Assembly (NCBI RefSeq): GCF_003368325.1
Contig: NZ_CP031467.1
Location: 4,464,001 to 4,528,000 of the forward strand
DNA length: 64,000 bases
Reading direction: 5' to 3'
From: Paraburkholderia caffeinilytica
GTDB taxonomy: Bacteria > Pseudomonadota > Gammaproteobacteria > Burkholderiales > Burkholderiaceae
The notes under the pieces were generated by a model, which was given only the letters and a program-made list of their open reading frames with translations, was not told where the DNA came from and ran no database searches. Both the position numbers and the translations under genes were made by a program. The stretch's first letter is position 1. Each line of letters starts with the position of its first letter. This document shows, piece after piece, positions 26,294-33,735 of this stretch.

Positions 26294-26321
26294 GTCGGAG
26301 CCGGCTACATCCGGCTCCGAC
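26294..26321. repeat. Perfect 11-bp stem hairpin in a divergent intergenic region
   Basis: GTCGGAGCCGG pairs exactly with CCGGCTCCGAC across a six-base loop. It looks like a terminator stem but has no T-run and lies upstream of both flanking genes, so it may instead be an operator or a mobile-repeat remnant. Confidence 0.5.
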
Positions 26322-26489
26322 GATTACGCGCGATTCCGTACTGTGGCCCCGCGTTGATTGCCACGCCACTCACGCGAGAGACGATCTGTGACATCAAGCC
26401 CGTATGCATCACACACCGTCACATTTCCCGCGGCATTCGACGTGCGTTAAGCCATACACTCGCTCAATCCTCAACCACGGAGCGATGTC

Positions 26490-26945
26490 ATGGCGTTGCC
26501 TGCAGCGCGATCAGTCATCTGGTTAGCAATAGCGGTACATGCGAGCGCGTTCGCGCAGGTTCCTGTGAAACCCGGAAAGTGGGAGCTGACCAGCACCTTC
26601 AAGGGCCTGCCTTTCGGCGACTCCGCGAAGCCTGCCCGAACGGTGTGTATTTCGGCGGCCGAACTTGGCGCCGTTCCCGAAAAAACCCTGATAAGCGCAG
26701 CGCCTGAACCCGCTGGCGGCGGATCTGGAGCTCCCCCAAAGTGCGAGTACTCCAACATTCGTCGAGAAGGCGCGCAGTCGTCATGGACACTGGCCTGTGA
26801 AGGTCCCAAAATGTCCGGCGCCGGCAATGCAACGGCTACGTCAGAGGCGGTAGAACTGTCGGAGACGCTAAGACTGGAAACACCCTTTGGTTCGCGCTAC
26901 GTTCAGCACATTGTGCTTGCACGTCGCCAGAGAGATTGCCCCTGA
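26490..26945 (+). CDS. DUF3617-like periplasmic protein
   Basis: About 151 residues: a signal peptide ending near SAFA, then VKPGKWELTSTFKGLP, the typical start of DUF3617, two CxxC-free cysteines (RTVCIS and PKCEYSN) and the closing strand pattern with a final cysteine. DUF3617 proteins are small secreted beta-barrel-like proteins of unknown role. Homology is by motif only. The start is the first ATG before the signal peptide; no strong ribosome site. Confidence 0.65.
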   Translation: MALPAARSVIWLAIAVHASAFAQVPVKPGKWELTSTFKGLPFGDSAKPARTVCISAAELGAVPEKTLISAAPEPAGGGSGAPPKCEYSNIRREGAQSSWTLACEGPKMSGAGNATATSEAVELSETLRLETPFGSRYVQHIVLARRQRDCP

Positions 26946-27572
26946 ACACAGGTTCATCGCAGATGGCTCACGTGCACGTTTGCTCGCTTCAGCGCTCCCT
27001 ACCCACGACGGACCGGCACCTCTCCCCATTCTTCACATCACATTCGGCGACGCCCCTTGACCTGCCACAGGTTGGCGTTGCCCGGCAGCGACTCGTGACT
27101 GCATGCGGCGTATAGGCCGGTCACCGCATCCCCTCTTCTGCGCCACCTGAGACAAGTGTGTTCTCGGACTCCCTTAATTGAGGCACACGATTCTGGTTCG
27201 CCACGTCTGCGATTCATCTATCTGGAACATGGGCTGCGCCACAGTGAGCGGAGATTGAATCTGGGGATGATGATTGACTTGATCGGACACAGTCGCCTTC
27301 CAAGCGAGTCATGTGTGACATTCGGGCCGGAAAGTGTCCGTAAACACGTATCGGAAATGTCCCACTTTTCAACTCATCGAATAGGCGAACACTGGAAGAA
27401 AATATGACCCAGTCGTTCTTCATTCGTAGAACACATCACCCTACTGAAGGTCTAGAGCGATGCTGCTGGAATGCAAACCCATGCAGGATTCTGGATAGTG
27501 AATGCAGCAGGTGGTAGTCGAACCGAAGCCGGCACCTTCATGAACATGTTTCTGAATTGACTGGTAAAGACA
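26946..27572. other. Intergenic stretch with possible insertion-sequence debris
   Basis: No convincing gene on either strand. At about 27330-27363 CGGAAAGTGTCCG and CGGAAATGTCCCA follow each other with AT-richer sequence around, resembling paired end motifs of insertion sequences. Otherwise I see nothing definable. Confidence 0.3.
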
Positions 27573-27713
27573 ATGCGACGAGCAACTTATTTAATTGCAG
27601 CAATCCTAATGTTCTTCATGTCCGGTTGCGCCAGTTCACCTTTTCTTTCTGGTCTGGTTGTCGGCGCAACAATTGGTGTTGGCGGATTCGTCTGCATGTC
27701 AGTTTGCCATTGA
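27573..27713 (+). CDS. Very small putative lipoprotein
   Basis: A 46-residue frame with a basic start (MRRATYLIAAI), hydrophobic core and lipobox FMSGC, then a glycine-rich hydrophobic tail (GLVVGATIGVGGFVCM). The architecture matches small bacterial lipoproteins of the entericidin size class, though not their sequence. Codon composition is AT-richer than the neighbours. Ribosome site weak (GGTAAAGA). Confidence 0.5.
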   Translation: MRRATYLIAAILMFFMSGCASSPFLSGLVVGATIGVGGFVCMSVCH

Positions 27714-27852
27714 TTTTCGCTAGTGCAACTGGCGTTCCGCTGATCTCCAGGCATCGCCTCATTTAAGGCGGCAAAGGGCCGGACGCGCCTTCTGCTGCGT
27801 GCAACCAATAAGTGCCGCTAGCACGCAGACGTGCCCCCGCTCTGTTAGCAAT

Positions 27853-28194
27853 ATGAGCTTATTGCTCGTAAGGAGCAGTATTGTGTTGACTGTTTTTCTC
27901 GTAGTCGCACCCGTTGCGATTCTCTGCCTGTTCGGGATTGCCGCGAAGATAGATCCGAGAACTGGACGCTGGCGAACGCATCGCCGGTCCACGTGGAATC
28001 AAACGACGTCCGATCCCGATTGCGTAAGCGATGAAGTCCACGCTGTGCACTACGCGGCGGACCCTCAGTGCCTCTATCCGCTCACAGTGACGCCTACAGC
28101 GACTGCTAACGACCAGCCGGTTCGATCGGACGTCAAGGTTCTAGCCCGCGACGCGCCCTGTGACGCATCGCATTTTAGGACTCTGGAATCTTGA
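27853..28194 (+). CDS. Hypothetical single-pass membrane protein
   Basis: A 113-residue frame with an N-terminal membrane helix (SIVLTVFLVVAPVAILCLFG) followed by a polar domain with three cysteines. It could be a periplasmic protein with an uncleaved anchor. No family recognised, no clear ribosome site, and the start could be at 27799. Confidence 0.4.
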   Translation: MSLLLVRSSIVLTVFLVVAPVAILCLFGIAAKIDPRTGRWRTHRRSTWNQTTSDPDCVSDEVHAVHYAADPQCLYPLTVTPTATANDQPVRSDVKVLARDAPCDASHFRTLES

Positions 28195-28418
28195 ACCGTA
28201 TTCGACCTGGCGGTTCGCGAGGCGACGGCCGGCATTCGCCGGCGAACGTGCACACAGCGTGGCATCAACCCATGCCGGACGGGCAGCGAACGCATTGACA
28301 CCCTGAACGTTGAATATATCGCGCACTACGCTCAGTCTAAAGCCGTACAGCACCGCCATATTGAAGTTGAGGACCAGACGATTGATCGAGCGTACCAGCT
28401 AGAAATTGTGCCGTCTGC

Positions 28419-29231
28419 TCATGCCGGGATTTTAGTTATGGCTGGCACGAAAACATAGCCATGTCCGCGTACGGTCTGAATAAACACGGGCACGGTTGGG
28501 TCCGGTTCCAATAGCCGGCGCAGGCGGACCATCGCAGCATCCACGGCCCGCAAGGAAACGGCATCCTCGCGTAAGTGCGATACGGCCACCAGACGCTCCC
28601 GTGACAAAGGAATCCCGGCATTCGTTGTCAGCTCGGCAAGCATTGTGTATTCGATTGTATTGAGCACGCGCACCTTATTGCCGCGGGACAGACTTCGGGC
28701 TGCCACATCGAAAACGTATTCCCCAATCCGTATGAACGCACTTGAATCAAGTGGCGTTCCTGGTGTGATAGCTGTTCGCCGCAAAACGGCCCGCACGCGG
28801 GCAAGCAGTTCCCGGTGTCCGTATGGTTTGCTCAAACAGTCATCCGCGCCCATCTCCAGCCCGACCACGCGTTCGATCTCTTCACTGTTCCCTGCCAGCA
28901 GGATAATGGGAACGCGATCCCCTTCAGCCCGCAACTTGCGACAGGCGGCAAGTCCTGACATTATCGCGCCCCCCACGTCGAGCACGATCAGGTCAGGACG
29001 CACCCGATGAACACGACGAAGCATCTCTGCTGCGTCGACCATGGGCGTGACAATGAGATTTTCCCTTTCCAGGTAGCCGCAAAGCATGTCTCTCAGCGCC
29101 ACATCGCTCTCCACAACGAAGAGGTGATAGGGACGCGCGTCACCCGTAAATTTAATGTCTTTCATTGGGTCATCGATACGATCGAGGTGAACAGTTCCTT
29201 TGTCACCGGGCATCGTAGATGCGCTCGCCAT
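28419..29231 (-). CDS. Orphan OmpR-type response regulator with altered receiver pocket
   Basis: About 270 residues. The receiver has VVESD in place of the usual DDD, phosphoacceptor Asp in LIVLDVGGAIMSG and Lys in CLSKPYG, but the switch Thr is Ala (IILLAGNSEE). A winged-helix DNA-binding domain follows (NTIEYTMLAELTTNAG, VDAAMVRLRRLLEPD, TVRGHGYVFV). No kinase is adjacent. The altered switch residue suggests weak or unusual phosphorylation control. An internal ATG at 29165 is possible. Targets unknown; the TPR lipoprotein gene lies upstream on the same strand. Confidence 0.85.
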   Translation of the reverse strand: MASASTMPGDKGTVHLDRIDDPMKDIKFTGDARPYHLFVVESDVALRDMLCGYLERENLIVTPMVDAAEMLRRVHRVRPDLIVLDVGGAIMSGLAACRKLRAEGDRVPIILLAGNSEEIERVVGLEMGADDCLSKPYGHRELLARVRAVLRRTAITPGTPLDSSAFIRIGEYVFDVAARSLSRGNKVRVLNTIEYTMLAELTTNAGIPLSRERLVAVSHLREDAVSLRAVDAAMVRLRRLLEPDPTVPVFIQTVRGHGYVFVPAITKIPA

Positions 29232-29469
29232 CCATTGCTGTCAGGCGACGTTAAGCTGGGTAAAAATCCATTAGGAGGTCGCGCCGACCATTGGTGTTAG
29301 CACCGATGTAAAAATGCCCCTGTCGCCAAGGTAAACCTGACCCACCTGGGGGACGACGGCGGCATTTGCCGCCGATGCCGACTCAGGAGCAAGCAGTGGA
29401 ACAAGGTATCGGCTAGGCGTGCGACGGCGTTCGAAGTGGTGGCCGTTTGCGCACTCGAAGACATACAAC

Positions 29470-30903
29470 TCACTGCAGCACGCGCTGACCGTAGATCCAT
29501 TCGATACTTCCGTAGGGGGCAAGCTGGTTAAGCTCGACGAGCGCAGAGCTGGCTCCCACCGCACTTCCCTTGACGAACTTCCGGTACGCGCCCTGATAGA
29601 ACAGCACCTCACCTCGCGCCTCCTGCTGGTCGACACCAGACATGCGGGCAAGGATTGCGGTCATTTCCAGCGACGTCCCGTCCCCTCGCCACATACGCAG
29701 CAAGGCGCCGTAGTGCCCGCTGTCATGCTCGGCGTAATACGCTGCATCGCGCTCAAGCGTGGCATTGGCCAGCGACGGATTCTGCGCTCTCGCCATGATG
29801 TACCGGTACACCACCGCCCGGTACGCGAGGAAGCTCGGGCCTTCAAGGGGGGACTGCGCATCCGCAAGCGTATCGATGGCGTCTCGCCATTGCTCCAGTT
29901 GCATGTGCGCGAATGTGGCCGTGACGAACCCCTCTGTGTAGGTGCCCAATACCACGGCTCGCTGCGCATCTGGTTGGCTCGCAGCCCGTTTTCGCGTGTT
30001 GTCGATCTCGGGCGCGAGGAGTGTCAATGCGGCCTGCGGATCGTTCAGCGCGAACAGAATGCCTGCCTTCGTCGCGATCAGATCCCGGTTGTTCTCTCCC
30101 TTCGCCGAGGCCATCGCGCGATCGATAACATCGAGCGCTTCCTTCGACCGACCGAGGGAATCCAGCGCGGCGGCCTCCCTTTTCATCGCCGACGCCCTGT
30201 CCGGGTCGGATGTTGCCGCCGCCTCCTGTTGCCGCGCATCCTGGAGTTGCCGTTCATGATCGGCTTCCAGAAAATTCTTCTTCACATTTTCGAGCGCGAG
30301 ATAGTCGCGTCCCTTCGGACATGCAACAGGGCGCCCCACGGGAGCAGGGTGATCCGGGTCCGTAATATCCATCACGCTCTGCGAGCAACTGCTCGTACCC
30401 TGGAAAGCGAAGTCAACGTGATATTTTCGTCCTTGTTCTGGTGTGAACGATGTGACAATCGGTCCGCATGAACCGGAATAGCGGTTCGGCACTTCAGGCC
30501 CGGAAAGGCCTTTCACCTGGACGGGTACGCCGGGCTGTACATATTGCTCCCGCGAGGTTTCGTTACGAAGCACCGCCTTGTTAAGCTTCTCCGTCAAGTT
30601 CGCAATCCCTGGCAGCAGGACCTCCCTGCCGCTGTGGAAAACGCGGCCGACCGGCTCGAAGCCGCTGCAAGCCTGCGTCGACGTGCTTGTCCAGTACCCG
30701 ACGGCCATCGGCATTCCGCTGGAGGTGAACGTCAGTTTCGCTGCATTGGGGTCGGCGGCTTTTCCCGCCTGAAGTTGCCGTGTCTCTTGCTGCCGTACGG
30801 CGGTCTGGTCTGCCGGAGGGCGCCGATGGGCGCAGCCGGTCAATGCGAGCATTGACGCGAGAGTGGTAGCGATGGTTAGTGTGGTTAGTGTTTTTTTTGA
30901 CAT
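29470..30903 (-). CDS. TPR-containing lipoprotein
   Basis: Lipoprotein of 477 residues with lipobox LALTGC, an N-terminal beta-rich domain (about 55-190, containing KLTFTSSGMPMAVGYW and paired cysteines in CSGFEP, SGSCGP and SSCSQS) and a C-terminal helical half with TPR-like repeats (SLGRSKEALDVIDRAMASA, NDPQAALTLLAPEID, QLEQWRDAIDTLADAQ). Probably faces the periplasm and assembles with partners through the TPRs. Lies directly downstream of the CDI graveyard on the same strand; no functional link is evident. Confidence 0.8.
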   Translation of the reverse strand: MSKKTLTTLTIATTLASMLALTGCAHRRPPADQTAVRQQETRQLQAGKAADPNAAKLTFTSSGMPMAVGYWTSTSTQACSGFEPVGRVFHSGREVLLPGIANLTEKLNKAVLRNETSREQYVQPGVPVQVKGLSGPEVPNRYSGSCGPIVTSFTPEQGRKYHVDFAFQGTSSCSQSVMDITDPDHPAPVGRPVACPKGRDYLALENVKKNFLEADHERQLQDARQQEAAATSDPDRASAMKREAAALDSLGRSKEALDVIDRAMASAKGENNRDLIATKAGILFALNDPQAALTLLAPEIDNTRKRAASQPDAQRAVVLGTYTEGFVTATFAHMQLEQWRDAIDTLADAQSPLEGPSFLAYRAVVYRYIMARAQNPSLANATLERDAAYYAEHDSGHYGALLRMWRGDGTSLEMTAILARMSGVDQQEARGEVLFYQGAYRKFVKGSAVGASSALVELNQLAPYGSIEWIYGQRVLQ

Positions 30904-30989
30904 TTGGTCTTGTTACGTTACGTTGCTTGCTGTGCCAGACCACCACCAACTCATCGCAGGAGTTGGTCATGGCCGACGTTAATCTCAAA

Positions 30990-31150
30990 TCATGTACTGC
31001 TTACCCCGAGCGCTACGTCATCATCCGGCAGTCGTTGCTGTCCCTCTGGCGTTTCTCCCTTTTGCAACTCCGCCAGCTTCAGCTTTTCATTCTGGTGCAA
31101 CTGCCGGTCGTAGAGAACACTGCCTGTGAGCGCAATTGGCGACCCTACAT
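30990..31150 (-). pseudogene. Orphan CdiA toxin-end fragment, cassette 5
   Basis: A short open stretch reading LYDRQLHQNEKLKLAELQKG and then ETPEGQQRLPDDD before a stop. It matches the corresponding part of the orphan CdiA at 33736 (LYNKEMHKSQKDKLAELQKD, then ETPDEQQRLAD). The toxin domain that should follow is missing. A relic of a displaced cassette. Confidence 0.65.
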
Positions 31151-31155
31151 ATCGA

Positions 31156-31602
31156 TTATTTGCATGTCTTGCTTGTGGTGGCGTTGTACCTCATGGATAT
31201 GAGAACAGTTGGCGTGTTCTTGTAGTCCCCAACGTTTTCTTGAATCTCCGCAAGCACGCCCTTTTTACAGAAAGAAGCGGGGTTAGTCGGAATCTGCTCC
31301 CAGCCGAGATCAACTAGGGTTTTGATGTCCCTATTCCGAAGCTGCTGCGACCACGAATCCGTGCGAATCAGGAGCGATAACAGCGCTCCGCCGAACTTCG
31401 CGTTCTCATTTCGATAGACGACAACCCCCCCGTTTCCGAGCATCGTCGCCATGTCGGTTTTCATCATGCTCATCCTTACACTTGCGTCAGTCGTTGATGG
31501 ATTTTTTATCAAGACGTAAATGAGGATGAACAACCACAACACCACCGCCAGTGCTACTACGTAGTGCTTGGCGGGGCGGCCCAAAATTTGATTGTCTGGC
31601 AT
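31156..31602 (-). CDS. Candidate CDI immunity protein for cassette 4 (membrane-anchored)
   Basis: A 148-residue protein with one strong membrane helix (YVVALAVVLWLFILIYVLI) and a periplasmic or cytoplasmic domain containing TDMATMLGNGGVVVYRNEN and ending in a lone pair of cysteines. It overlaps the decayed toxin-end reading frame upstream and precedes another toxin-end remnant, the position of an immunity gene. AT-richer than its surroundings. Assignment rests on context only. Confidence 0.5.
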   Translation of the reverse strand: MPDNQILGRPAKHYVVALAVVLWLFILIYVLIKNPSTTDASVRMSMMKTDMATMLGNGGVVVYRNENAKFGGALLSLLIRTDSWSQQLRNRDIKTLVDLGWEQIPTNPASFCKKGVLAEIQENVGDYKNTPTVLISMRYNATTSKTCK

Positions 31603-31952
31603 GATCCAATTATTGTGATGCGGGAAGTTTGAACACAGGCAAAGAACATGTTGGCGTTAGCTTTCTGCGCCGCCGTCGCCTGGAACATGTACCCGGGGCC
31701 GCAACTCGGACAATTCGGGTCAGCAGGCAGCAATGCATGTGCTTGACTCAGGAACTCGCTCGCAGCCTCGTTCCACTACCCCGACACGCCATTCTGCACC
31801 TGACGGAAGGCCTGCTGAGCGAGTTCCTCCTGCGCTACCGCGACTTGGGCATCACTCGGCGGATTGCCGCCATTCATCAATCGAGCAAACGTCTTGGCGT
31901 TGTCCTTGATCCACTGCTGCTCGGTCGGGTGCAACTGGCGGTTGTAAAGGTC
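31557..31952 (-). pseudogene. Orphan CdiA toxin-end cassette 4 with an in-frame stop
   Basis: Begins exactly at the junction motif DLYNRQLHPTEQQWIKDNAK and runs as one frame to 31557, except for a TAG at 31776-31778. Before the stop it reads EELAQQAFRQVQNGVSG; after it WNEAASEFLSQAHALLPADP and CPSCGPGYMFQA follow, a pattern found in other CdiA ends. The nonsense codon would abolish the toxin. The end overlaps the membrane-anchored candidate immunity gene. Confidence 0.6.
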
Positions 31953-32098
31953 TATGGTTTTATTGGATTGAATATATGCCAAATAAATAATCCGAATATT
32001 AATGCAACTATCGCTGTCGTAACAATCCAATAAGCCCGCTTTGCAGCAGGGCTCATCTTTTTCCAAGTTTCATCATCCGGCCCGCCTGGAGCAACCAT
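31952..32098 (-). CDS. 48-residue membrane protein, candidate immunity protein for cassette 3
   Basis: Starts with an ATG that overlaps the stop codon of the cassette-3 toxin gene (TAATG) and ends just where cassette 4 begins, so it fills the immunity slot exactly. Sequence: polar start (MVAPGGPDDETWKKMSPAAK) and one membrane helix (YWIVTTAIVALIFGLFIWHI). Its AT content is much higher than the toxin frame. If it is an immunity protein, the toxin would be expected to act at or in the membrane. No homologue recognised. Confidence 0.55.
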   Translation of the reverse strand: MVAPGGPDDETWKKMSPAAKRAYWIVTTAIVALIFGLFIWHIFNPIKP

Positions 32099-33423
32099 TA
32101 CTGCCCTCCGTTTCCTTTAAGAACCTGAACTGAGTGGCTAACTGGCACTACTCCAGCGGATAGCTTACCGGGGGTTGCCACTCCCAATTCAAGCGCCGTA
32201 CTCCCCCCGTACGAGTGAGTAATAGCAATAAATGCGTTCATGTCTAATGGCGTAGGTATTGAGACGTAAAATTGATTCGAATTTCCGTTTAAAAATGAAC
32301 TTGTTGAGGCTGCATCATTTGCACCAAATATCCAGCCGATCGTGCCGCTCGCCCCAAGTTTAAAGGTAATTGAGCGAGGATCCCCTTGGCTAACGCTGCC
32401 CGCCAAGTAAGTACTGTAATTGTAAAGGTTCACCGCAGCTGAGCCTGACACCGACAGCGCCCCCCCACTAACGGTGGCAAAATCTGGCGCAAGGCCACGA
32501 TAGCTTGTGCCTAACCCCGCAGAATAGTCTCCCGTATTCCAGCCAGATGAGAAAGGACCGTACGGATCGACGCTCGGAGCCGCCGCCTGCGTCGTAGACG
32601 GCGGATTCCAGCTATAGGGCGAATTCGCTCCGCCTGTATTCTGCACGATCAGATTTTGCAGCGCCTGCGATGGCGTGGCCAGCATCGACGGGTCTTGCAC
32701 CAGATAATTGCCCGAGCTGTCCGTCACAAGCTTCATGCCAGTGGTGTCGTAGACTGCGCTGGCTGGCGTGTTCGCATTCAGCGGCACCACCACACCCGTC
32801 GCCACGATTTCGCCATACTGGCTGTTGTTGGCTGCCCGCATCGCGTTTTCGACCTGAGCGGCGGTGATCGGCGAGCCATCCGGGTTCGCGATACCCTGTG
32901 CGGCCGCACTCGCAGCTATCTGCTGGGCAGCGGTCTTTTCCTGCGGGTGCAACTGCCGGTTGTACAGATCCGCACCAAAGGCCCCGTTCGCCCCGCTCAT
33001 CGCTCCCGCAGACCCACCCAGCGCGCCACCTGCCACGCCCCCCGCCAGCCCGGACGCCACATTCGACAGCAGCTTCCCGCCAGCCGTATCGCCCAGTGCA
33101 TTGCCAACCGCATTCCCCACGACATCGCCCGCCACCGTGCCGCCCACCGCGCCAGCCACACTGCCGCCGCCCAGCGCCGCACCCAGCCCCGCAACGACCG
33201 CATGCGATGCGATCCGCGCCGCTCCGTCGTTCCCCCACAGCGCCGCCTGCTGGTTTGCCGCGTCCAGATTTGCCTGGGCCTGCGCTTCATCCTGCGGATC
33301 ATTCGCCGCATCCCGGGCAGCCCTCGCCTTTGCGGCGTTCAGGTTCGCCTGGTCCTCCAGCTTCGTCGCGATGTCCCCCACCACCTGCATCCCCACCTGC
33401 GCAGTGGCTTGCTGGATCGCCAT
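32098..33423 (-). CDS. Orphan CdiA C-terminal cassette 3 (toxin end)
   Basis: A 441-residue frame with no signal peptide or adhesin repeats. Residues 1-150 are a near copy of the pre-toxin region of the orphan CdiA at 33736 (part of the 491-bp direct repeat), with a glycine/alanine-rich helical segment. After the junction motif DLYNRQLHP the sequence is unique: a linker and a C-terminal domain with SITFKLGASGTIGWIFGAND and DMNAFIAITHSYGGSTALELG. Toxin activity not recognised. Without an N-terminus it can be expressed only after recombination onto a full CdiA. Confidence 0.7.
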   Translation of the reverse strand: MAIQQATAQVGMQVVGDIATKLEDQANLNAAKARAARDAANDPQDEAQAQANLDAANQQAALWGNDGAARIASHAVVAGLGAALGGGSVAGAVGGTVAGDVVGNAVGNALGDTAGGKLLSNVASGLAGGVAGGALGGSAGAMSGANGAFGADLYNRQLHPQEKTAAQQIAASAAAQGIANPDGSPITAAQVENAMRAANNSQYGEIVATGVVVPLNANTPASAVYDTTGMKLVTDSSGNYLVQDPSMLATPSQALQNLIVQNTGGANSPYSWNPPSTTQAAAPSVDPYGPFSSGWNTGDYSAGLGTSYRGLAPDFATVSGGALSVSGSAAVNLYNYSTYLAGSVSQGDPRSITFKLGASGTIGWIFGANDAASTSSFLNGNSNQFYVSIPTPLDMNAFIAITHSYGGSTALELGVATPGKLSAGVVPVSHSVQVLKGNGGQ

Positions 33424-33450
33424 GTCGTTGCCGACCTTCTGCGCATCGAA
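32960..33450. repeat. 491-bp direct repeat, copy A
   Basis: Near-identical to 34703-35193 (same length, scattered substitutions), covering the end of the CdiA pre-toxin region from GCGCATCGAA to the LYN junction. It gives homologous recombination a place to swap toxin ends. Confidence 0.8.
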
Positions 33451-33467
33451 CTTTGCTGTTTTGCGGA

Positions 33468-33734
33468 TTAACTAATGACTTCCTTCACGTAGGTCACAAA
33501 TTTGTTTCGCCCTGCTTCCTCTAAATGCAGCCGACCGCAAGCAGGGCAGCGATATGCGGTAATTCCGTTTTCCATAATCGTGTCGTAAAAAACCTCGTCA
33601 CTGAGTACCTTTCCTTCGTTTAGCGCACCACCTATTTCGTCAATCGTCCTTTCTGGAACAAGCGCCCACTCGCTGTCAGTCGTGCCGCCAGACAAATTGA
33701 TAACATGACCACACCTACAAGCAAATTTTGGCAT
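33468..33734 (-). CDS. Candidate CDI immunity protein for cassette 2 (zinc-ribbon-like)
   Basis: An 88-residue protein starting one base after the stop of the orphan CdiA toxin. It begins MPKFACRCGHVINLSGG and ends with YRCPACGRLHLEEAG, so two cysteine pairs (C-X-C and C-X2-C) could bind zinc. Position directly after a CdiA toxin end is the standard place for cdiI. Immunity proteins are too diverse to confirm by motif. Confidence 0.65.
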   Translation of the reverse strand: MPKFACRCGHVINLSGGTTDSEWALVPERTIDEIGGALNEGKVLSDEVFYDTIMENGITAYRCPACGRLHLEEAGRNKFVTYVKEVIS

Positions 33735-33735
33735 T

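Noticed and set aside
29271..29651. 126-codon minus-strand frame overlapping the TPR lipoprotein end
   Set aside because: Mostly inside the lipoprotein gene in another frame; the free part (29271-29469) has no motif.
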